DNA of 64,000 bases, from the NCBI GenBank assembly GCA_030280995.1, contig JASXTE010000008.1:5289001-5353000 (forward strand), written 5' to 3'. Origin of the DNA: Hemileia vastatrix (taxonomy: Eukaryota > Basidiomycota > Pucciniomycetes > Pucciniales > Zaghouaniaceae). This document shows, piece after piece, positions 10,024 through 20,744 of this stretch (position 1 is the first letter of the stretch; every line of letters starts with the position of its first letter). The notes beneath the pieces were generated by a model. The model was not told where the DNA came from. It worked only from the letters and a program-made list of their open reading frames with translations, and did not search any database. A program made the position numbers and the translations under genes.

Positions 10024-11524
10024 TGTCAGCCTGTATATCTCCAGGACTGAGTAAAAAGTAACTATAAGTTATGGTAAACACATGAACTATACATGGGAAT
10101 AATAAATGAGAGTACACAAATAGTATACATAAGTAAAATTATGATAATACACAAAAAATGCCATTATAACACCTTATATACACGCATATATCCACCTTTT
10201 ATAGGTCTTATGTACTTAATATTAAGTTGGAGTATGTTAGGGTAATCTTAAGAACCTTAAGTATAAGGCTACATAATTTTTAAGTACACTTAAAGCTGTT
10301 ATATTCATTGTTTTATGCAAAAAACAAGAAATGCGCTTTATTTCACTTAAAAGTTGACTATATGCGCTATAAAATTGAGAATATCAAAATTGCGCTTTGA
10401 CAGATCAATTGAGCTCATTTAGAACTATTGATTTGGCTATTTAAATGCATAAAAATAACACTTTTCAAATTTGGTGTTTTTTATGCCAGAAATGGCTTCT
10501 GTGTACTGGCCACATACTGCCTGCTTTTTTCCCGTGTGAATAGCTTCATTTTTAGCAAAGTTAGCTTTTTCACACTATAATTACCCCACACTCTACGCCC
10601 ACTGTGGGGAAACACACTAAAATAGGCGACAGGCGCTTATTTAGTGTCCTAGCTTAATTAATAATGCATTGACCCTGTTTATATGCACTAATTTCATTAA
10701 TAACCTCACTCTTGGCACTTTATTTCATCACCACGCTTAAATTCGCCTAATTTTAGTCAAGGATTTACCCGTGCTAGAGCCTGCCAAGAACTGCATGTAG
10801 TTACCCCACATCTCACGCTCTTTTTTAAGTTTTTGGGTGGTTTCTCAGTCAATTTTGGTTATTTTTGAATGGGAATTTCACGTAGTATAATGTCAGGATT
10901 AGCCCCATTATTTCTACAGTCAATCCCCCTTATTATTAAGCTATTATTAACCTTAAAAAGTCTCCTTTAGTCCTTAATATTATTGTTTTATACGCATATA
11001 CTCTCTTTTTGTCTTTTTCTTTAATTTTGATGGATTTCCCTTATTATTTCAGGATTTTGGCGGTTATTACTCTTCTAATTATGTCATGGGTCACTGGGAA
11101 TGTTGATGGGAATGTCTATTAGTTGTTTAGAGGCGTGATTAACTGTGTATTGGGTGGTACATCAAGGGAATCATTGGGGAACTCAGTGTGTATAAAAGGA
11201 GGAGGTTTTTGGGTTGTATTTCTTCATTCTTTATCATTACAATTTAACCAATATAACCAATCCAATTACAATACATATCAATTAGTACTTTTATAAGACT
11301 TTTGAATAGTATCTGAATTTATATAATCTATTTTTCTACCAACTATAAAGATTGTAAGCCATATATAAGAATAGTGAGAATTATATTACTGAGACCTTTA
11401 TATTTGATTATATTTTACAACTTAGTGGATTAGAACTACAGTATTCATATAGGACCATTAAAATCTTCTAGACAACTGACTATTCAAGCTAGTTCACGTC
11501 CTTGTACTTGACCCTAGCCTGACA
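10024..11524 (+). repeat. 3' LTR of A'
   Basis: Matches the 5' LTR (1796-3297) over its whole length. The TATA box is repeated at 11191. Confidence 0.93.
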
Positions 11525-11880
11525 ATAATCCCCTGTAGCCTCATCACTTATTATACACTCCACAAATTAAATACAATTTTATTATGTTTATATTTTTTTT
11601 ATTAGTAACACAATTCTAATTAAAATTTTATATAACAATTTAAAGGTTGCTTTAAGTCTGATAGTAATTAAAAGTGTTTGCCGCGCAGAACCCTTACCTT
11701 AAATAATATTATTATTAATAAAGTCTAAGTTTTTGTCATCTCTCAAGTTACTCGCTGTTGTTTTCCTTTTAAATAAATTAAATATTCTATTATAGTTTAT
11801 TTCTTTTATCTTTTCCCTTGTCCTCCTCCTTTTTCCTCCTTTTCTCCTCTTTTCCTTACCTTCTTCTAGACGACTGACCA
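11525..11880 (+). repeat. Probable remaining U5 end of the element A LTR
   Basis: Its content follows the last 350 bases of solo LTR S1 read on the minus strand: CATCACTTA(T/C)TATACACTC, Pol II-like T/C-rich run, then CTAGACG near the end. It ends CTAGACGACTGACCA at 11880. It would complete the LTR begun at 843. The match is by eye and moderate. Confidence 0.5.
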
Positions 11881-13605
11881 ACAATATAAGTGAGGATGGA
11901 AGGAAGGTGATGGGAAGCTGATTGGGAGGATGTGGGTACTTGTGGGCTGATTTGTGGCTAAGAAAATTGTACAAAAGTAGGACATATTTGACCCCATGTT
12001 TGAGACCCCAAGTACCAAATCAGCCATGTTTCACGGTGTGTTTGTGTGACATTTTTCAAATGAAACATGCTAGGTGTGTTTGGTAATGTTTGAGACCACC
12101 TATTAGCGGGTCTCCAGCATTACCAAATATGTCACATAAAAATGCTACAAAAGATTTTCCAAATCTGCCATTTAAAAAATGAAATATACCTGCCCTGGTA
12201 AGGTGTATTTTGACAGCTTGTTTGCCCCCAAACACACTTTCTTTTGGGTAAAACAAGTCATCAAAACACTTCGATTTGTATTGGTGGGCAGAATTTTGTC
12301 TGAGAAATGGCACAAAAGTAGGAAGTATTGGACCCAATTTTTTTTGAGACCCCAAGTACCAAGTCAGCCATGTTTCATGGTGTGTTTGTGTGGTGTTTTT
12401 CAAATGAAATCCGCTAGGCGTGTTTGGTAATGTTTGAGACCCCCTATTTTGTATTCCCGGCAACAAATCTTAGAAATAAATTTGCATTAGAGATGCTTAC
12501 CTCAATTTTGGAATTCCCACTACTGCTTTTAACTGATTTTTTTGGCAGAATTCATGATGTTTTTTTCAGTATTTTCTCGTTTTATAGGATTTTGGGTACT
12601 CATCCAAAATTTATTTCCATTCCCCTTTATTCATTTTCTTATAAAGTCTCATTTACACATTTGTTTTTATATTTACCTGGTCAATGAATAAAAATGAGTC
12701 ACATTCTCACCAGACTTGGCAATTTATCTACAATTAGCTTATCATTCCTCATTATTTAGCTTCTATTTCAAAACTGTAGCAAAATCGTTTAGTTTGATTT
12801 GATAACGATACAAAAATAGCTTATGATGTCAGTTGCTGTGAACGAAATTACAGAGTGGGATTCCTTGTTCTGTAGTTTGTATGGACACGGCTTGGTTTCG
12901 AATGTGCCTCGATGATTTTTCCTAAAGTGCCGTCGACCGTTTTTATACTTTTTTTAAAAAAAATCTAAATTCATACAGTTATTCAACCCTTGTTCATGAA
13001 GTTTTATTATTGTCTTAATGTCTCAGCCTGATTTCGCGCGATTAAATATTTGATTATTTAAAAAAGAAATAGTAAATGACATTTTTTTTGTTCAAGAAGT
13101 TAGATTCAAATATGAAAATATAGCAAATAGTATGCAATATACTTGTATATGTAAACTCACCCATGTTCAAGTTTACCTATCAACAAACCGATAATGTGCA
13201 AGTAAGAATCCTGTAAATACAGACTGCTTCAAATAGATAAATCTTTTAGAGTTAAGGAAAGTAGTAGATATTACATAAAAATTAACAACAGTTTCAAATT
13301 AAAAAGTGATGGCCGGCGAATAAAAAATTACCGTGTCACGTTCTCTTTAGAAAAATAAATACAGCTACCTAATACAGATTCTTTTCTACTCTTTAAAATA
13401 ATGAATGAAAAAGCGTAAATTTTTGTTTTTTGGTCATACAAGTTATTAATAAATTTAAAAAAGAAATTGTCCTCCCTAACATCGAGTTCTCTTGAAAAAA
13501 CTAAATTTTTCCCAAGAGTTGTAGAATCATTTAAACTTTTACTGCACTTCATGAATTTTTAACTTTTTAAGAAAAGTTGTGCTGCGTGACTTGCTCCAAA
13601 CCGCA
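11881..13605. other. Intergenic stretch with a duplicated repeat module
   Basis: No gene is recognised. Two copies of a roughly 155-bp module lie at about 11944-12097 and 12286-12444. They share CACAAAAGTAGGA-type, TGAGACCCCAAGTACCAA and TCAGCCATGTTTCA segments and end GTTTGGTAATGTTTGAGACC. After copy 1 this end is followed by its own inverse (GGTCTCCAGCATTACC, 12110-12126), a potential hairpin. The remainder to 13605 is AT-rich with only short chance frames. Confidence 0.55.
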
Positions 13606-15477
13606 TCACCGATTTTCTATTTCTACTGTGATATCTCGAGTAACTTGAATATTGCAAGGCGGCTTGAAAACATTTAATATTGTTGCTTCCTGCACCATAG
13701 TTTCCAACGTTGAATCTGGTACGTGATATTCTGCCAACGTTGCCACACATTGATCAACCCCGTTGCTATCCCCTTTTTTGCAGATAAAGCTGCAAACTAA
13801 AATAAAAATAAAAATAATTATTGATGAGTCATGGGTAAATTTATTTACCCTAGACCAGTATATATCTACAGGTTTTCTTTAATCATGATTTTTAAGATTT
13901 TTCCTTTTTTAACTAAACCTATGGGTTTTAAGTTCAATGAAGTAAATTCTAAGCCCAAACTTACAAAAAGAGATTAAGTAAATTCTGGATAGATAAGAAT
14001 TGATAATCAGAGAGGCGCTGACAAACTTCAAGGTTGATTCATAATTTACACCGGAGATAAATTGTGGTACTGAAAAGTATTGAAAAATGAAAATTTTATG
14101 TAACTTTTTAGAACTTATTTCTTTGAAAAGTTTTTTTTACTTAAAAAAAACTCACTTAAGACGCATAAAAGCGAAGAGAAAGTTAAAATAGTCGTCAAAA
14201 CAAAAGTTCTACCAAAAGTCATGTAATGTTGATTTTTTTTAATTAGTATCCACTCCGTAAACGGTTGCTCATTATAATAAACTTCTCTTTTTCCAAATGC
14301 AAACAAATGTATCAAGAAACCAACAACTAAACTGCATGCTTAGTAACATTAACCGCCGTAATACGGAGCTGATCGATCGATGAATTACCGTAGAGCGCCG
14401 CCGACTTATTCGCACTGACAGTACAACAGTCATAAACATATCAAGGACCCCCGTAGTAGAAAGCCATAAAGAATAAAACCAGATTAGGTAAGAATCGAAA
14501 TGAAATGAATATTCGTAGCGAATTCCATGCTGAGAGACAATTTTCAAGAAGATAATCCCTGTTCCAAATCCCCCGACAGCCGAAATTATTCCTAGTGTTA
14601 CAGGTATAGGATACCACCAACACGGTTTTGACAATACAGCATATGTAATTCGACAATAGTGTGCTCTAGGGGAGAAAAATCATAAAAATAAATTGTTTGG
14701 CTCTATTTCCACAGTACAATTAGTTAATGGTTGCACAAAACTGGATTAAAAGTGTAGTGAAGGAGCTAAATATCACTTCAACCCCTTCATAAGCATAAAA
14801 GCTAAATGGTTCCACTGAAATCCAAGTGAGTGCGGCCGTGGTTAACACCTGAACAAAAATTAGGAATCTTAGAGACAAAATCTCAAAAAGGAATATCTTG
14901 CACCAGGGGAAAAATGATGCACTTGACGTCTAGTGGTTTTTTTGTCCGTGTTGAAACCTGTGGAGTAACCTTAGTTCACTCCCTCCCTGCACATTAACCT
15001 TTTGAAAGAGGACAATGGGGCTTCAAAATGAGTGCAATGAGGCCCAACAGGGTCATTACCTGAAGCCAAAAAAACCATAAGACGCCTAGTGCTGGTTTTT
15101 CCCCCTGTCTTGTAAGATAGAATCCAAATGTAACCCTAGAACCACAAGCTTCAAAGCTTACCACAATCTCCCAAATATATTGAACTACATGCAAGAAAAC
15201 AGTGATGATGGCTGCACGACGGACAAAAGAAACCTTTCTATCTTGACATGGATGACTTAGAAAGTTTACCAATTGCAAAATTATGATTCCTGTGAGGAAG
15301 CAAGATCCAAACTAATCAGGATAAAAAAGTGTTTGTAAGAAACGTAGAAGTGTCAAGAATAATTTGGGAAAAAATTTAAGCACAAAAATAACTTACAATA
15401 ACTATGGGGATGAGTGTTGAATCAATGACACGATGGATGCGAATCCGCTCCAAATCTTTCTCTATTAATGAATCCAT
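13606..15477 (-). CDS. Multi-exon membrane protein resembling the fungal DUF6534 family
   Basis: Coding-like pieces on the minus strand join in order. Exon 1 is 15397-15477, starting MDSLIEKDLERIRIHRV, with donor GTAAGT. Exon 2 starts at 15311 and contains a membrane segment, then QDRKVSFVRRAAI. A later exon after TTCAG at about 14859 contains an EVIFSSFTTLLIQFC segment. Next comes SKPCWWYPIPVTLGIISA with a glycine-rich GGFG helix. Then STTGVLDMFMTVVLSVRISRR leads to a final exon ending IQVTRDITVEIENR and TGA at 13606. The order of hydrophobic helices and the loop after STTGVLDM resemble DUF6534 proteins, many-pass membrane proteins of unknown function in basidiomycetes. Exon joints between 14115 and 14900 are uncertain, and one intron carries repeat DNA, so it could be a pseudogene. 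It is the only candidate host gene here. Confidence 0.5.
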
Positions 15478-16605
15478 TGGCGAAACGCTTTCTATTTGAT
15501 GCTGGATGTGGGTGGATTTCAATTTATTTGCTCGTGAATAGCAAGACCTTTTACCAGTTGTTTGGAAAGACACCCATTGGATGACAGCGCAGAGCAAGCT
15601 GAAGTAGTCTGGGTAATAGTTATTTTCAAATGAAACAGGCAGAAATCAGAAAGAAAAAAAAATTAATTAACAATGTTTTTTCATATAATTCACTATTGAC
15701 ACCTTTTTATGACAAAGGTAAATTAAAGATGGGAAAGATATATCTAAACCACGCGGTATTTAGAGCCAGCACTCAGGTAGTTGCCATTTTTTGAACGGTC
15801 TCTCTTGTCTAAAATTTTTGAGTTCACGATTCTCATTCAAGGCTAAACGACTTGCTGATTTATGCGATTAAAAATACATTGGTGCAATAGTATTCTTTTG
15901 GCTTTTTATGATTTTTGATATGAGATGAATTCCAAACTTCCAATTACCAGCCTAAGGATCCTACTTTGCTAGGAATGTGGACACTTTGATGGCTACGTGG
16001 TTTTGTCTAAATTTCATGCTCAAACTAGGACTAAATTTTTGTTAATTCGAGCTTGAGATGAGATGAATTTATGAGTTTCAGAAGTGAAAGTGAATAGGTC
16101 GAACGCAAGATGCATTTATGCACAATTTTTAATTAAATTGGAAAAGCGTTAAATATGAAGTAGGCAGTGTAAAGTCAAAAATCTTCCGCAATTGCGAGAG
16201 CTTTAATTGCGAAGGGATTTTGTTTGTGCTTTCAACCTCAACTCCATATATATTTCCGTTTTGGGAGCTAAATTTAACACTTAGCTGGGAATGTAGATAG
16301 CTCGATTAACCAAATTCATATTTTACATTGAGATGGTTTAAGGGCCTGGAAGAGAAACAAGTCGCAATTTCATAAAAAAAACAAGAAAATCAACACAGCA
16401 TACACTACCAACACTACTTTATTTTTTTAAATTTCTAACAATCTCCCCCAGCTAGGGGCATGAAGGCATTGTAGACTAATAGACTAGGTACAATTGGGGA
16501 GTAATGAACGTAATGGGTTAGGTGTCTGGGCAATTATGAGGTTAACAGGGGGAGCCAGGTGTCTTGAGGACACAGATGGGGTTGCCATAGGGGGGGAATA
16601 CCAAC
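15478..16605. other. AT-rich intergenic DNA
   Basis: Upstream of the DUF6534-like gene and probably containing its promoter. I see no further gene, repeat boundary or RNA gene. Confidence 0.4.
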
Positions 16606-16725
16606 CACCACGCAATATTTGGGGGGGACTTGCTAGCAAGTCCTCAACTTGAAGTCAGCTGAAACTCAGATGGAACTCAGAATGAACTCACACTGAACTC
16701 AGACTGAAATCTTCCTGAAATAAGC
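16606..16725. mobile_element. Terminus of a CACTA-like element
   Basis: It starts CACCACGCAATAT, then a G-run and the perfect 18-bp palindrome GGACTTGCTAGCAAGTCC (16626-16643). About six imperfect 11-bp repeats of the type GAACTCAGATG follow. MITE M2 at 60290-60550 has the same order of parts. No matching second terminus was found in the window. Confidence 0.6.
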
Positions 16726-17155
16726 TTGAAATATTCACAAAACATGGGTGGTTTTTTATTGAAAGCAATATGAAAAACTATTCAAATCTGAATGGAAATA
16801 AGAATATAAAAGCTTTTGAAATCTTCTCAATAAACAATGTTTTTGATGAAATGTAATCAGATGATCTTTTTGAATGAAAATTTAAGAATAAAAATACATG
16901 AATATAAATTCTTTTTTCTTAAGTATAAATTTTAATCATTCTAAGAAATATACTACATATTTTTGAAAAAATTTAAAAAATATTTCATGACTTCTTAATG
17001 TAGAAAACATCCATTTTTTCATAGTACAAATCCATCATTTTTTATAGAGTATGTAAACTGAATTATTCTCAATTTTTTTTTCAGAATTTTAAGCTTATGT
17101 AATACATTTTTTTATAAAAATTAATTATATAACTAACAAATTAAGCCATAGTTCC
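16726..17155. other. AT-rich DNA without recognisable feature
   Basis: It may be the interior of the CACTA-like element whose end is at 16606, and it was continuous with 29439 before element C inserted. Nothing else is seen. Confidence 0.35.
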
Positions 17156-17946
17156 TGTCAAGGGGTCCTTTTGGTCTAGAAGATTTGTTCGAGGTTTATA
17201 CGAGGATTTTACGGGATTAAATTGACTCTCAAGACAATGTACGTATTTCTTTATCACTTTGATTATTTTACTCAAATAATAAGAGGTAAAGTCAAATATT
17301 AATATAAGTTATAGATTAGAATTACGTTGATGTAAATACTAATGATATAAAGTATAGAAATAATAGTAGTATTGTAAATGTAAAAAAAGTAAGGTAATCA
17401 AGGAATGTCCTCAAAAGCACAAAAGTAAGGGGCCTTTTATAGGCAAAACATGAGGGAATTAAAAATACGGAATTTACACCATCTACTGTAAGAATGTGAG
17501 AAAAAGGATGACTAAAAGGAGTACATACATTACATAAGAAAATAAATGAATTGGTACATCAACAAGGGCATCAATTTTATTAGCAATAAAGTATGAGTTC
17601 CTTGGACTGTCAAAATAAGTTACATAACAATTAATTAATTATATTACTTTCACGGAATTCCAGATCTCTCTATGAGGTAATATAATAATCTTAAAGTTTT
17701 TTTTATTATAATTTTATTATTAATTTTTATTCCCAATCAACTTATACTATTGAGCACGGTGTTAGGGAGTAAAAATGTAGGGGAAATTTATTTACATTAA
17801 TTATTTATACTACTTAATGTACTTAACTAGTTAGTTGTAAGTAATACTTAAGTAAATAATTAATTGTTAGTAAGAAGAAGGGGCGTGGCTTCAACTCAGT
17901 AAAATAATTAATTATTTTACCGGGTAAGTCTAGTAGCCTGGCTGAC
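17156..17946 (-). repeat. 3' LTR of element C
   Basis: Reads TGTCAGCC...TGACA on the minus strand. It contains a TATAAAAGG box on the minus strand near 17441. Confidence 0.88.
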
Positions 17947-18457
17947 ACTTCCTCACTCTAAAAAAAACAATAAAAAAAATGCTATGATTTTTTCTTTTTA
18001 TACTTTTTTAGTAGAGTAGGAAGATTAGATATCTCCTTCCCAGGTATCCAAGAATCATATTCAGATGATTTATTCTTGAATCTCAATAAGTATTCTGTAC
18101 CTTTTTCAGCAGTGACTATTCTGTCAATTAGAATTTTTTCAATTTCTGCTGTTTCAGTGATTTCATTTGGGGTTTTCTTTGGTCTTCCCCTCATTTTTGG
18201 AAATAAATAACTATTGGATGTGTAAGGTTTCAGAAGAGATATTGGAAAAACAGGATGTTTTCTGTCATATGGAGAATACAAAATAACCTCAACTGCATTA
18301 TCTCAAATCATTCTTCTGACAACAAATGGACCAACAAATGGATCTTTCAATTTGTTATTACCTTGTAAATTGAAGTGGACTGTAGAAATCAACACTTTAT
18401 CACCCTTTTTAAAAGTGTATTCTTTATGGGATTTTTCCCATCTCTTCTTCTCATATT

Positions 18458-18540
18458 AGGGGGTGTCAGTTCTGGAAAATCCGCACTTACAAATCCGCAC
18501 TTAAATTTGACCAAATCCGCACTTAAATAAGTGCGGATTT
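18458..18540. repeat. Left terminal and subterminal motif array of H1
   Basis: After the inverted repeat, AAATCCGCACTTA occurs three times in direct order and once inverted. The last two form a palindrome with 13-bp arms. The right end (about 20985-21065) carries the same motif, also as a palindrome. These are likely transposase binding sites. Confidence 0.7.
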
Positions 18541-18765
18541 CCAAAACACACTAGCCCCAATACTGGTGGATTTCAAAATGAAATAAGTCACTTATTTCAC
18601 TCAAATCCGCACTTTCTCAACCAAAAGTGCTGATTTCACCATCAAGTCCCATTTCACTGATTTGTCAGCATCATCCCATTCATACGCAGCACTCCGCAGA
18701 ATAACACTTCATAACTCAAAACATCGTACATCACTTACATCTTCATATCATATCATATAAGAGTC

Positions 18766-19240
18766 ATGCCTTCCTCACTTTCAAATCGTGATAAATTACA
18801 TAAAGCAATGACTTTCATGGCGCTTGAACTGCTCTTGGACTCTGATTCCGATTCTGATCTAGAAGAAGATTTTGTCGTTTTATCAAAAATGGCCAGGAAA
18901 CGTTACCTTCTTCCCAGAAAGCCTCAAGTACTTCATACCCCCAAGTACACCATCCAAACACTTCTTAACCTATCTACACCCAGTTTTAGACAGCTGTTCA
19001 GGACTTCTCAGGAATTTTTCCTTAAATTGCTTGAGCTTATTCAGGATCATCCCATATTTCACAATAATTCTCAAAAAGAACAACGACATCCTTCAATTCA
19101 ATTGGCCATCACACTATGCCGTTTGGGTTCAAATGGTAATGGAGCCGCTTTGAAACGTTTAGAAAATGTCTTTGATTTAGGGTATGGTTCAGTTAACACT
19201 TATACCAAACGATGTATCACTGCCATCAACTCCTTGGAAT
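18766..19240 (+). pseudogene. HARBI1-like transposase, N-terminal fragment (H1)
   Basis: The frame opens at ATG 18766 with an acidic segment and a PRKPQ stretch. A helical region follows (FRQLFRTSQEFFLKLLELI, then HPIFHNNS, then SNGNGAALKRLENVFDLGYG). It matches the N-terminal, DNA-binding part of the transposase of G (40783-42045) along its length. After about 19240 the homology stops inside the segment ...NSLESS and the frame runs into proline-rich low complexity. None of the catalytic DDE residues are present, so this fragment cannot cut DNA. It could at most bind DNA. Confidence 0.8.
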
Positions 19241-19374
19241 CATCCCCCTTTTCCCCCCTTTGGCTGCCTCATTCACCCCTCCTTGGCTCACTCTAACCTC
19301 CCTATTCTCCCTCTTTGGTCTCATCTCTCCCTTTCTCCCCCTTCTTGGTCTCCTCATATCTTCCCCTCATTCCA

Positions 19375-19512
19375 CTCCACCCCCCACCAAATCCCCCAAA
19401 TCATCCCTCCAAATCCCCACCAAACCCGCCTCTAACCCCCCCTCCAAACCCCCCCTCCAAACCCCCCCTCCAAACCCCCCCTCCAAACCCCCCCTCCAAA
19501 CCCCCCTCCTAT
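19375..19512. repeat. C-rich 13-bp tandem array
   Basis: From about 19436 the unit CCCCCCCTCCAAA repeats about five to six times, preceded by looser pyrimidine-rich DNA. The minus strand has regularly spaced runs of seven G. Frames across it encode only proline-rich low complexity. Confidence 0.8.
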
Positions 19513-19536
19513 CCCCCTCAAAACTCCCTCTTTTTA

Positions 19537-19846
19537 AACAGAGTGTGAAAATAGGAGGATGAACTCTGTTCTTCGGGCGAAGAACAGAGTTCACTTCCAT
19601 TCACTTATATTTCTTTTTTCTCAACTCATCTCTCCAGGTAAGTCATTTTATTTTTTTTAAACAGAGTGTGAAAATAGGAGGATGAACTCTGTTCTTCGGG
19701 CGAAGAACAGAGTTCACTTCCATTCACTTATAGTTCTTTTTTCTCAACTCATCTCTCCAGGTAAGTCATTTTATTCTTTTTAAACAGAGTGTGAAAATAG
19801 GAGGATGAACTCTGTTCTTCGGGCGAAGAACAGAGTTCACTTCCAT
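19537..19846. repeat. Three 123-bp direct repeats, each with a perfect 15-bp hairpin
   Basis: Copies start at about 19537, 19659 and 19782, and the third is partial. Each contains GAACTCTGTTCTTCG, two G, then its exact inverse. Each unit begins AACAGAGTGTGAAAATAGG, and the complete units contain CTCTCCAGGTAAGTCA. Confidence 0.85.
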
Positions 19847-20167
19847 AAAATATTAGCTGAAACATAGTTTTCAATTCTGTAAAAACAGTTGTAAGTAATA
19901 GAAAAAGTCACTGATTTTTTTTATATGTAATCTGAAATTTTTTAATAAAATTATTGTATTTAAGAATTGCAATATTGTCAATCAATCTTTATTGATCAAC
20001 TTAATTTAATAAAGTATTATTTAAATAAGTTGCTTCAAAAAATACTTTGCATTGAACCTAGTTTCTAGACTTGATCTGCATTTTGGCTTAAGGAATTGTC
20101 ATTACTTTAAAAGTAGTATACTTGACATATCTTATTTATATATTAATTAATTTATGTAATTATATTG

Positions 20168-20360
20168 TATTTTGATGACTTTCACCCTTTACTTCAATAA
20201 AATGCAGGGGAGGGTATTGCCAATTTTTTAAATCTGACATGTGAAATTGATGACTTAGAAAAATTTGGTGGTACCCACCCCTTGTTTCAATAAAATGCAG
20301 GGGAGGGCATTGCCAATTTTTTAAATCTGACATGTGAAATTGATGACTTAGAAAAATTTA
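20168..20360. repeat. Minisatellite of the Harbinger lineage (H1 copy)
   Basis: Two units with CACCCCTT(A/G), TTCAATAAAATGCAGGGGAGG and GACATGTGAAATTGATGACTT segments. The same unit occurs in four to five more divergent copies in G (52776-53215), in the same position relative to the minus-strand ORF. Confidence 0.75.
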
Positions 20361-20513
20361 GATAAGCAAACTTATTGACTAGAAAGTAAAGATAGAAAAT
20401 TTTTATTATACATTCAAATTTTTGTCAAAAATAACGTACTATATTCTTTTCCTTTTATAAGTCAGCATATAAGAAAATATTACCAAAATTAAATTAACTA
20501 GAAAAACAATTTA

Positions 20514-20744
20514 TCAATTGAAAAGGTCAAGTAATTTTTTAATGTCCTCATAAGATTGGCCATTTTTAACACATTCCATAATGAAATCTTTTTTTTTAAA
20601 ACTCTCTTGTTTTTCCAATTCACAAGTAGCCATTTCTCTTTGAAATTGACGGTCATTTACTCTTTCCATCTGCTCTACCTCAAATTTTTTTTCTTCCAAA
20701 TCTAAGGCTTGCTGATCTTTCCTTAGCATATGATCAAACTTCAT
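20514..20744 (-). pseudogene. C-terminal coiled-coil exon of the second Harbinger ORF (H1)
   Basis: A 76-codon charged helical frame with LDLEEKKFEVEQMERVNDRQ and a C-terminus KKKDFIMECVKNGQSYEDIKKLL. The C-terminus is homologous to that of the longer second ORF of G (53354-54701, KKKDFLIKCIKAKKSVEEI). In PIF/Harbinger elements this second protein is a Myb/SANT-like DNA-binding partner of the transposase. The Myb/SANT part is deleted here. An acceptor-like site could precede it near 20745. Confidence 0.65.

Larger units (their letters stand above)
1796..11524 (+). mobile_element. Ty3/gypsy chromovirus A', full length, potentially autonomous
   Basis: The element has two LTRs of 1502 and 1501 bp (1796-3297 and 10024-11524), both starting TGTCAGCCTG and ending CCTGACA. 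A primer-site candidate, leader, single Gag-Pol frame and polypurine tract lie between them. The LTRs differ at roughly twenty-odd positions by eye, so insertion is not very recent. Flanking 5-mers (ACATC before, ATAAT after) do not match, so no clean target duplication is seen. It lies inside the LTR of element A. Confidence 0.93.

Noticed and set aside
19184..19562. Several overlapping proline-rich frames on both strands
   Set aside because: They come from the C-rich tandem array and have no conserved content.
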